Source: Synergistota bacterium (GTDB taxonomy: Bacteria; Synergistota; JAGHAJ01). Taken from it: DNA of 5,224 bases. Every line of letters starts with the position of its first letter. Within the stretch, counting starts at the first letter, position 1. Both the position numbers and the translations under genes were made by a program. This document shows positions 1-5,224 of the stretch, piece after piece. The notes beneath the pieces are model-generated. The model searched no databases. It was not told where the DNA came from and worked only from the letters and a program-made list of their open reading frames with translations. Where the stretch lies: contig JAGHAJ010000122.1 of the NCBI GenBank assembly GCA_021161545.1, forward strand, positions 1-5,224, in the 5' to 3' direction.

Positions 1-11
1 CTCTGTATTAC

Positions 12-27
12 CACCAGCACCACCTCT
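12..27 (-). promoter_or_regulatory. Possible ribosome binding site and GTG start of a divergent gene at the left edge
   Basis: Read on the minus strand, bases 27 to 19 give AGAGGTGGT, a near match to the Shine-Dalgarno sequence. After a 6-base gap from its GAGGTG core comes a GTG at 14-12, followed by an open frame of only four codons (Val/Met, Val, Ile, Gln) before the window ends. It lies about 30 bases downstream of the start site expected from the leftward promoter. This suggests that a leftward gene begins here, but too little is visible to identify it. A start codon further left, outside the window, is equally possible. Confidence 0.25.
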
Positions 28-32
28 AAATC

Positions 33-60
33 ATGTAAAATATATTATGTAAAATACATT
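33..60. repeat. Tandem pair of 14-base AT-rich repeats
   Basis: Bases 33-46 read ATGTAAAATATATT and bases 47-60 read ATGTAAAATACATT, so the two abutting copies match at 13 of 14 positions. The second copy contains a perfect odd palindrome, ATGTA-AAA-TACAT (47-59); the first copy has the same shape with one mismatch. The pair overlaps the predicted start of the leftward transcript, where bound protein would block transcription. It could be a regulator-binding array or simply slippage in AT-rich DNA. Confidence 0.6.
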
Positions 61-64
61 TTAT

Positions 65-93
65 ATGTTAACACTTCGTAGAAATGGTGTCAA
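65..93 (-). promoter_or_regulatory. Predicted leftward (divergent) sigma-70-type promoter
   Basis: On the minus strand there is a perfect TTGACA -35 box (bases 93-88), a spacer of exactly 17 bases, and a TAACAT -10 box (bases 70-65) that keeps the key T, A and final T. Transcription would start near base 58 and run out of the window to the left. The fit to the housekeeping consensus is good in both sequence and spacing. It is the main reason to expect a divergent gene at the left edge. Confidence 0.5.
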
Positions 94-101
94 TACCATT
101 T
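82..101. promoter_or_regulatory. Inverted repeat between two divergent promoters, possible shared operator
   Basis: AAATGGT (82-88) and ACCATTT (95-101) are perfect 7-base inverted copies around a 6-base centre. The repeat contains the entire -35 box of the leftward promoter (88-93) and ends one base before the rightward -35 candidate (102-107). A dimeric repressor bound here could control both directions. A run of five T follows the right arm, so a weak terminator for some rightward gene outside the window is an alternative. The stem has only two G-C pairs, which makes an operator the better reading. Confidence 0.4.
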
Positions 102-128
102 TTGAATTGCCATTAAATGTGGTATAAT
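102..128 (+). promoter_or_regulatory. Predicted promoter of the four-gene operon
   Basis: A perfect TATAAT (123-128) is preceded by TGG (120-122), giving an extended -10 (TGnTATAAT). A TTGAAT at 102-107 is a 4-of-6 -35 candidate with a short 15-base spacer; extended -10 promoters tolerate a weak -35. Transcription should start near base 135, leaving a leader of about 43 bases. That is too short for a purine riboswitch, so any purine control would more likely act through a DNA-binding protein. Confidence 0.65.
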
Positions 129-163
129 TATAGAAAGTTAGCATTACCACAAAGACTCAGGAT

Positions 164-170
164 AGGAGGT
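164..170 (+). promoter_or_regulatory. Strong ribosome binding site of the BMP gene
   Basis: AGGAGGT is a near-complete Shine-Dalgarno sequence, 7 bases before the ATG at 178. It fixes that ATG as the start and predicts efficient translation of the first gene, as expected for an abundant periplasmic binding protein. Confidence 0.85.
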
Positions 171-177
171 TTGGAAG

Positions 178-1254
178 ATGAGGAGGAGCGTATTTTTAAC
201 AAGCGTAATCATGATATTACTGGTATTTGGAAGTATTACCTATGCATCTACTACCCTTAAAGTAGGTTACATCTACATAGGGCCTGTAGGAGATGCAGGA
301 TGGACCTATGCACACGACCAAGGAAGAAAGTATCTTGAAAAACACATTAAAGGTGTAAAGGCCATGTACTTAGAATCTGTGCCAGAGGGCGCAGAAGCAG
401 CCACTGCCATAGAAAGCCTCATAGCTACCGGCTGCAAAGTGATATTTGCAACCAGCTACGGTTACATGGACGCCACATTAAGGGTTGCCGAGAAATATCC
501 CAATGTCATATTCGAACACTGTTCTGGGTACAAGAGGGCAAAGAATGTAGGCACATACTTTGGAAGGATGTACCAGGCAGACTTTCTTGTGGGTATAGTT
601 GCTGGCTTCATGTCCAAAAAGGGAGTTATAGGCTATGTTGCACCACATCCCATCCCAGAAGTGGTAAGGGGAATAGATGCATTCACCCTCGGCGTAAGGA
701 AGATAAACCCAAAGGCAAGGGTAAAGGTAGTATGGGTCAACAAGTGGTATGACCCACCAACAGAAAAGGAGGCAGCTTACAGTCTTATAGAAGCTGGTTG
801 TGACCTCATTGCACATGGGCAGGATTCACCTGCAGCAAATCAGGCTGCAGAGTCCAAAGGTGTGTGGTCTATAGGTTACAACTCTGATATGTCAAAGTTC
901 GCTCCCAAGTCTCACCTCACAGCAGCAATCTGGAACTGGGGGCCTCTATATGTAAACATGATAAGGAGTGTCCTGAACAAGACATGGAAGAGCCGTGCAA
1001 TATGGGCCGGACTCGCAAGCGGTGTAGTACAGATAGCACCTTTAAACCCAGCAGTACCAGAGAAAGTAAGAGCTACAGTTGACAGATATAGAAAACTAAT
1101 AAAAGAAGGAAAGTATAAGGTGTTTTCTGGTCCTATATACGACCAGAAGGGCAAGCTGAGAGTGAAAAAAGGGCAAACTTTAACAGACAAAGAGGCATGG
1201 GATATTTACTGGTTTGTTAAAGGTGTGGAAGGCACCCTTCCCAAGGGAGGATAG
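178..1254 (+). CDS. BMP/PnrA-family ABC transporter solute-binding protein, probably purine-binding
   Basis: This 358-residue protein is the periplasmic capture component of an ABC importer. An N-terminal export signal is clear: positive RR at residues 2-3, a hydrophobic stretch at about 5-20, and a likely signal peptidase I site after Ala23 (TYA/S). There is no lipobox cysteine, so it should be soluble in the periplasm, unlike the lipoprotein members of Firmicutes and spirochaetes. The mature part matches the BMP (Bmp/PnrA, Pfam PF02608) family over its whole length. Family-typical stretches include VGDAGWTYAHDQGR (from residue 37), WYDP (190-193), DSPA (216-219) and WNWGP (252-256), with a GVEG-LPK ending. 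BMP proteins are known to bind nucleosides or purines. The adenine deaminase gene three bases downstream points to adenine or a related purine, which is an inference. No permease or ATPase gene is in the window. Confidence 0.93.
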   Translation: MRRSVFLTSVIMILLVFGSITYASTTLKVGYIYIGPVGDAGWTYAHDQGRKYLEKHIKGVKAMYLESVPEGAEAATAIESLIATGCKVIFATSYGYMDATLRVAEKYPNVIFEHCSGYKRAKNVGTYFGRMYQADFLVGIVAGFMSKKGVIGYVAPHPIPEVVRGIDAFTLGVRKINPKARVKVVWVNKWYDPPTEKEAAYSLIEAGCDLIAHGQDSPAANQAAESKGVWSIGYNSDMSKFAPKSHLTAAIWNWGPLYVNMIRSVLNKTWKSRAIWAGLASGVVQIAPLNPAVPEKVRATVDRYRKLIKEGKYKVFSGPIYDQKGKLRVKKGQTLTDKEAWDIYWFVKGVEGTLPKGG

Positions 1255-1257
1255 AAA

Positions 1258-2985
1258 ATGCGCATTTCTGATATCCTGCCGGTAGCACTTGGTAAGCTAC
1301 CGGCAGACCTCCTAATAAAAAACGCACGGATAGTGAATGTATTTTCCGGAGAAATAGAAGAGGGAAATGTTGCCATATTCCGCAAGAGGATTGCTGGTAT
1401 AGGTGACTATCGGGAAGGGAAAAAGGTCATCGACATAAAAGGTGCATATCTCGTACCAGGGCTTATTGATGGGCACGTGCATATAGAGAGTTCAATGGTT
1501 GATCCTATAGAGTTCGCAAGGGCAGTCCTATCACGGGGGACTACTACGGTCATAGCAGACCCTCACGAAATAGCAAACGTTGCAGGACTTACAGGAATAG
1601 AGTACATGCTCTACTATACAGAAGGGATTCCGCTGAACCTATACATCATGTTGCCATCATGTGTACCAGCAACAAAGCTCGAAACCAGTGGTGCAGAGAT
1701 AAACATCGTAGACATGATAGGCTTTGTAGAAAAACACCCAAGAATATTAGGACTTGGAGAAGTAATGAACTTCCCCGGCGTCCTTGCAGGTGATGAAGGA
1801 CTTATAGCCAAAATAGAACTACTAAGACACAAATATAAGAAGATAGATGGTCATGCACCAGGACTTTCAGGAAAAGAACTAAACGCCTATATCTGTGCAT
1901 TCATAAGGTCAGACCACGAATCCACAACAGCAGAAGAAGCAAAAGAAAAGCTTGCAAGGGGCATGCAAGTACTTGTAAGAGAAGGAAGCGTAGCAAAAAA
2001 TCTCGATGCACTAATACCATTTATAACCGAGATGAACTATCCATACGCCAGTTTCTGCACAGATGACAAACACCCAGGAGACATGCTTGAAGAGGGACAT
2101 ATAGACTACATGGTTAGAAGGGCTATACAAAAGGGTATAGACCCAATCATAGCCATAAGAATGGCAACTATTAACACTGCCCGTCACTATAATCTAAGGA
2201 GTATGGGAGCAATAGCACCCGGTTATAAAGCAGACATGGTGGTAACAGACTCCTTAGAGGACTTCTCACCAAAACTCGTAATAAAAGATGCACAGGTAGT
2301 AGCAAGAGAAGGCAGAATAGTTACCGAGATAGTAGGAAACAAATATGAAATACCTAAACCCATAAAGAATTCATTCGGATGTCCCGAAATAACATTGGAA
2401 GACATAAGAATATCTGCAACGAGCAACAGAGTGAGAGCAATTAGGGTATTTGATGAATCTCTCCTCACAAAAGAAGAGATAGTAGAAGTCAACTTCAAAA
2501 GTGGATATATAGAACCAGATACGGAGAAAGATCTCTTGCAGATAGTAGTCATAAACAGGTACCGGAAAGAAAAAGAGCTAAGCCACGGCTTTATAAGAGG
2601 CACAGGCCTTAAAAGAGGGGCAGTGGCAACATCTGTGGGACACGATTCGCATAACTTATGCGTCATAGGGAGTAACCAAGAAGATATGGTATTAGCAGCC
2701 AACACTGTGATAAGGCATCAAGGAGGGTTAGTTGTTACGGTTGACCAGAAGGTACTGGAGTTTATCCCTCTAAGCATAGGAGGGCTCATGTCCACAGAGA
2801 AGATGGAAGTTGTAGCAGAAAAGATAAATCACATGAAAGAGATACTGAAAGAAAATGGTTCTCTACTGGACGATTTGTTCATGACTGTGTCTTTCATTCA
2901 ACTGCCCGTAATACCAGAAATAAGAATAACAGACAAGGGTATAGTGGATGCCCGAAAAGGTGAATTTAGATCCCTCTTTGTATGA
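1258..2985 (+). CDS. ade: Adenine deaminase (adenine to hypoxanthine and ammonia)
   Basis: This 575-residue protein has the usual length of bacterial Ade enzymes, cytosolic members of the amidohydrolase superfamily that feed adenine into purine salvage. Metal and active-site motifs are all visible. They are HVH after PGLIDG (His73, His75), DPHE (101-104), GLGEVMNFPG with Glu168, DGHAPG with His199, SDHE (Asp219, His220) and CTDDKHPGD with Asp269/Asp270. The first ~65 residues and the segment after the barrel form the small beta-sandwich typical of amidohydrolases. The C-terminal region (about 400-575), with its SVGHDSHN and GGLMS motifs, is the extra domain characteristic of Ade. No frameshift or missing catalytic residue is seen. 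AGGGAGG at 1244-1250, 7 bases upstream, supports the ATG start. The gene begins 3 bases after the BMP stop, which implies co-transcription and probable translational coupling. Confidence 0.96.
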   Translation: MRISDILPVALGKLPADLLIKNARIVNVFSGEIEEGNVAIFRKRIAGIGDYREGKKVIDIKGAYLVPGLIDGHVHIESSMVDPIEFARAVLSRGTTTVIADPHEIANVAGLTGIEYMLYYTEGIPLNLYIMLPSCVPATKLETSGAEINIVDMIGFVEKHPRILGLGEVMNFPGVLAGDEGLIAKIELLRHKYKKIDGHAPGLSGKELNAYICAFIRSDHESTTAEEAKEKLARGMQVLVREGSVAKNLDALIPFITEMNYPYASFCTDDKHPGDMLEEGHIDYMVRRAIQKGIDPIIAIRMATINTARHYNLRSMGAIAPGYKADMVVTDSLEDFSPKLVIKDAQVVAREGRIVTEIVGNKYEIPKPIKNSFGCPEITLEDIRISATSNRVRAIRVFDESLLTKEEIVEVNFKSGYIEPDTEKDLLQIVVINRYRKEKELSHGFIRGTGLKRGAVATSVGHDSHNLCVIGSNQEDMVLAANTVIRHQGGLVVTVDQKVLEFIPLSIGGLMSTEKMEVVAEKINHMKEILKENGSLLDDLFMTVSFIQLPVIPEIRITDKGIVDARKGEFRSLFV

Positions 2986-3000
2986 AGGGAATGATACATA

Positions 3001-4893
3001 TTGAAAAAAAGCTCCATACTTCTGTACATAGTGTTAAGTATTGGTGTTACCATTATTATATGGGGTGCCTCTACGAGATTAAACAGGATCATCCTCTATC
3101 AGTTGTCATATGATAAACTAAGACTAACAGAACACACAACTCTCTCAGCAAAATATATAAAAGAAAGAATCATCGAGTCTGCAAATATGCTAAGGATAGT
3201 CTCTTGTCATATCACACCGTACTTCTTCGATGAGGATAAGTACTACTTAAATGTTCCCAAGCTACGAGAAAAAATATCAGACGTGGGGAACATAAGCCAC
3301 GGTATAAAGAACATCATGATAGTAGATCCATTCGGTAAGATACTCATCTCCTATCCGAAGAGGGGTATGGAGGGAATAAACATACACGAAGACATAAGAG
3401 AATATAACCTTTTTAATATAGGAGAGTTATCTTCAACACCTACTCTAAAGGTATTTAAATACCACTACCTCTCAAAGGACATGAAACTAAAGACCCAATA
3501 TGCCCTTTTATTTACATCCCCCATATACAAGAAATGGAATCTGGTAGGAAGGACTTATGGAATAATAGGGTTATCTTCTATAGTAAAGGAGATTACACGG
3601 TGGGAGGTCAGCAACATAACGATAAGCGGGCCCAAGGGGGAAATTCTCTATACATCTCTTAAAAATCCAAAAGAACTCACCAGCACCAAAAGCATATCAA
3701 CCAGTAGCATTATAAAAGTTTTAAACCTATCACTTACAGTCACAAACACAGAACGAAAGGAAAAACTGTTAAGCAACGTCAAGAAAACCAGAAATCTCAT
3801 GACTGTAATGCTAATAGCAATTGCTTCCTTACTTATAGTAGGATTGGTAATAATGATACAGAAAGACAGAAAGTTTATAAGAACACTCAAAGAAGAAGTC
3901 GAAGAAAAGACATCAGAACTCCAAAAAAGCAACGACTACCTGCTCAACCTGTTCCTGCTCAGTGGAGAGATAATAGAAGCTGACAACTTAGAAAGCATAA
4001 AAGGTATATCCACAATGTACATAAGCAAAATTATTAAGAGTATAATAAATGTATCTGAGGCTGTACCAACACAAGAAAGGGGTAAGTACACTCTAAGGGT
4101 TATAGAGGGTAAGCCTATAGAAGGAAAAATCGTATTTTCTATTGGCAAAGAAACGTCAAGACCTATATTCGGTAGTGTGGAAGATATATTTTTCGGCATA
4201 GAGGGCCTTGAAACTCTCAGGAAAAACGGTTTTAACTATGCATTCATCATCCCCATAACGCCGTCCGTCGGCGGAAGAGCAGAGACTTCTTTAACACTTA
4301 TAGCATTCACTAAAGAAAGGATAAAAGAACCACAAAAAATTTTATCAACACTGGTAATGCTCAAAAATGAGATAGAGCTTGGAATCGCAAAGATAAAGCT
4401 ATACGAAAAGGTAAAGAAAGAAGCTATAACAGACCACCTAACAGGCACATACAACAGAAGACGTCTTGACGAGATCTTCGAGATAGAGGTCGAAAGGGCT
4501 ATAAGATACAAAAGACCTCTCTCCATTACTATCTCTGACATAGATAGATTCAAAGAAGTTAACGACACATTGGGTCACAAGATGGGAGACAAAGTCCTCA
4601 TAGACACGGCACACATAATGCTTGAAAGCATCAGAAAGACAGATATAGTAGCAAGGTATGGTGGAGATGAATTTGCAATCATATTCCCAGAAACCCAAAA
4701 GGAAACAGCAGAGAAAATCATGCTAAGAATAAGGGAAAAGATAGAAGATTATGCAAAGGGGATAGGAATACCCATCTCCATAAGTTTTGGTGTGGCTTCA
4801 TATCCAGAGGATGGCAACAGCTCGCAGGAACTACTCAAAGTTGCAGACAGTAATATGTATCAAGATAAGATGGAAAGAGGTGCAAAGAGATGA
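3001..4893 (+). CDS. Membrane-bound diguanylate cyclase with Cache-like sensor and GGDEF domain
   Basis: This 630-residue protein should make cyclic-di-GMP from two GTP at the inner membrane. In order: a membrane helix (about 4-23); an extracytoplasmic sensor (about 25-260) resembling a double Cache domain, with IMIVDPFGKIL (from ~103) and GIIGLSSI (from ~187) as typical strands; a second helix (about 265-286); a charged coiled coil (about 287-318); a divergent GAF-like region (about 320-465); and a C-terminal GGDEF domain (about 474-625). Catalytic features are intact: DHLTGTYNRR from 478, DIDRFKEVND with Asp513, and GGDEF at 554-558. The inhibitory I-site RxxD is present as RKTD (545-548), so product feedback is expected. 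No EAL or HD-GYP domain is present. The start is TTG at 3001: an in-frame TGA lies at 2992-2994, and TTG places KK before the helix. AAGGGA at 2985-2990 is a moderate ribosome site. The ligand is unknown. Confidence 0.92.
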   Translation: MKKSSILLYIVLSIGVTIIIWGASTRLNRIILYQLSYDKLRLTEHTTLSAKYIKERIIESANMLRIVSCHITPYFFDEDKYYLNVPKLREKISDVGNISHGIKNIMIVDPFGKILISYPKRGMEGINIHEDIREYNLFNIGELSSTPTLKVFKYHYLSKDMKLKTQYALLFTSPIYKKWNLVGRTYGIIGLSSIVKEITRWEVSNITISGPKGEILYTSLKNPKELTSTKSISTSSIIKVLNLSLTVTNTERKEKLLSNVKKTRNLMTVMLIAIASLLIVGLVIMIQKDRKFIRTLKEEVEEKTSELQKSNDYLLNLFLLSGEIIEADNLESIKGISTMYISKIIKSIINVSEAVPTQERGKYTLRVIEGKPIEGKIVFSIGKETSRPIFGSVEDIFFGIEGLETLRKNGFNYAFIIPITPSVGGRAETSLTLIAFTKERIKEPQKILSTLVMLKNEIELGIAKIKLYEKVKKEAITDHLTGTYNRRRLDEIFEIEVERAIRYKRPLSITISDIDRFKEVNDTLGHKMGDKVLIDTAHIMLESIRKTDIVARYGGDEFAIIFPETQKETAEKIMLRIREKIEDYAKGIGIPISISFGVASYPEDGNSSQELLKVADSNMYQDKMERGAKR

Positions 4894-5224
4894 CAAAGAT
4901 ATCCACAGCAATACTCATTGTGATACTGCTGTTTCTCACTATACCCACTGTGTCGTGTGGGCAACCGTACAAAGTGACAATAATGTTTAGCTACTCAAAG
5001 GATCTACTATGGGATACAAATGTGCTAAAAGGCATCAAATCGGCTTTAAAAGACATGCCAATAGACTACACATATTTCTATATGGATACGAAGCAACCAC
5101 GGATCCCAACCTACATGAAGGAGATAGCATCAAAAGCCATCAAGCTCATACAGAAAGTCAAACCAGACCTTGTCATAACGATGGATGACAATGCCCTTAG
5201 ACTCGTTGCCAAAAATTTCTATAA
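4890..5224 (+). CDS. Exported ABC-type substrate-binding-like protein, 3' end outside the window
   Basis: Only the first 111 codons are visible; the frame is open to the right edge. The start ATG overlaps the stop of the diguanylate cyclase gene in an ATGA, and AAGAGG at 4875-4880 is a suitable ribosome site. Residues 4-22 form a hydrophobic signal sequence. Cys23 (TVSC/G) could be a lipid attachment site, although Thr at the -3 position makes the lipobox imperfect. The mature part has the pattern of the ABC transporter substrate-binding family Pfam PF04392: a first strand with SYSKDLLWDTNVLKGI (34-49), YMDTK (64-68), then KPDLVITMDDNALRLV (91-106). Members with this DTK and DDNA pattern often sit beside, or are fused to, sensor kinases and GGDEF proteins. 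A signalling partner of the adjacent cyclase sensor is therefore more likely than a nutrient transporter, but this is inferred. Confidence 0.8.
   Translation, partial: MTKISTAILIVILLFLTIPTVSCGQPYKVTIMFSYSKDLLWDTNVLKGIKSALKDMPIDYTYFYMDTKQPRIPTYMKEIASKAIKLIQKVKPDLVITMDDNALRLVAKNFY

Noticed and set aside
1-12. The minus strand reads GGTAATACAGAG, identical to part of a conserved 16S rRNA segment.
   Set aside because: The match stops at once on the side that is visible: the bases before it (GTGCTGGT) do not follow the conserved rRNA sequence. A 12-base match is probably chance.
1-22. The repeated CACCA triplets looked like a tRNA 3' end.
   Set aside because: None of the possible ACCA ends leaves a plausible acceptor stem preceded by a T-arm strand with a proper T-loop, and the rest of any tRNA would be outside the window.
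119-150. Inverted GTGGTA (119-124) and TACCAC (145-150) around the predicted start site.
   Set aside because: Six-base arms 20 bases apart in a short region are expected by chance, and the pairing is not extended on either side.
135-177. Possible purine riboswitch before the purine genes.
   Set aside because: The leader from the predicted start to the ATG is about 43 bases, too short for the roughly 65-base purine aptamer plus an expression platform, and no three-way junction is visible.
478-816. Open minus-strand frame of 112 codons inside the BMP gene, and similar ones in the deaminase (2223-2705) and cyclase (3648-3932, 4236-4568).
   Set aside because: They lie opposite strongly supported genes and their translations have no recognisable domain. 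They follow from the codon bias of the genes on the + strand.
2991-3003. ATG at 2991 as an alternative start for the cyclase.
   Set aside because: It is in a different frame from the cyclase and its frame soon ends; the in-frame TTG at 3001 gives the proper charged start of a membrane helix.
4787-4990. 67-codon + strand frame across the end of the cyclase and the start of the next gene.
   Set aside because: It is out of frame with both. The frame beginning at 4890 has a ribosome site, signal sequence and family motifs, and better explains this region.

Overview
The window holds four rightward (+ strand) genes packed head to tail, behind a 177-base regulatory region at the left edge. It looks like bacterial chromosome. 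The DNA is moderately AT-rich, and Ile ATA and Arg AGA/AGG codons are very frequent in every gene, a bias often seen in thermophilic or AT-biased bacteria. Exported proteins, a Cache-type membrane diguanylate cyclase and Shine-Dalgarno sites support a bacterium. I cannot name the lineage from the sequence alone.

Positions 1-177 are non-coding on the + strand as far as I can see. A rightward promoter (perfect TATAAT with an extended TG, about 50 bases before the first ATG) serves the four genes. On the opposite strand there is an equally good leftward promoter (perfect TTGACA, 17-base spacer, TAACAT), so a divergent gene probably begins at or just past the left edge. A 20-base inverted repeat covers the leftward -35 and abuts the rightward -35. 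A tandem pair of 14-base repeats sits at the leftward start site. Together these resemble a shared control region.

Positions 178-2985 form a purine module: a periplasmic BMP/PnrA-type solute-binding protein, then, 3 bases later, a complete adenine deaminase. The likely job is capture of adenine or a related purine, with adenine converted to hypoxanthine and ammonia. The permease and ATPase genes that a BMP protein needs are not in the window.

Positions 3001-5224 form a signalling module: a membrane-bound diguanylate cyclase (Cache-like sensor, second membrane helix, coiled coil, divergent GAF-like region, intact GGDEF with an intact inhibitory site). Its stop codon overlaps the start of a second, exported substrate-binding-like protein that is cut off by the window end. 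No terminator or promoter is evident between any of the four genes. They are therefore probably one transcript linking purine salvage to cyclic-di-GMP signalling. That functional link is inferred from gene order.
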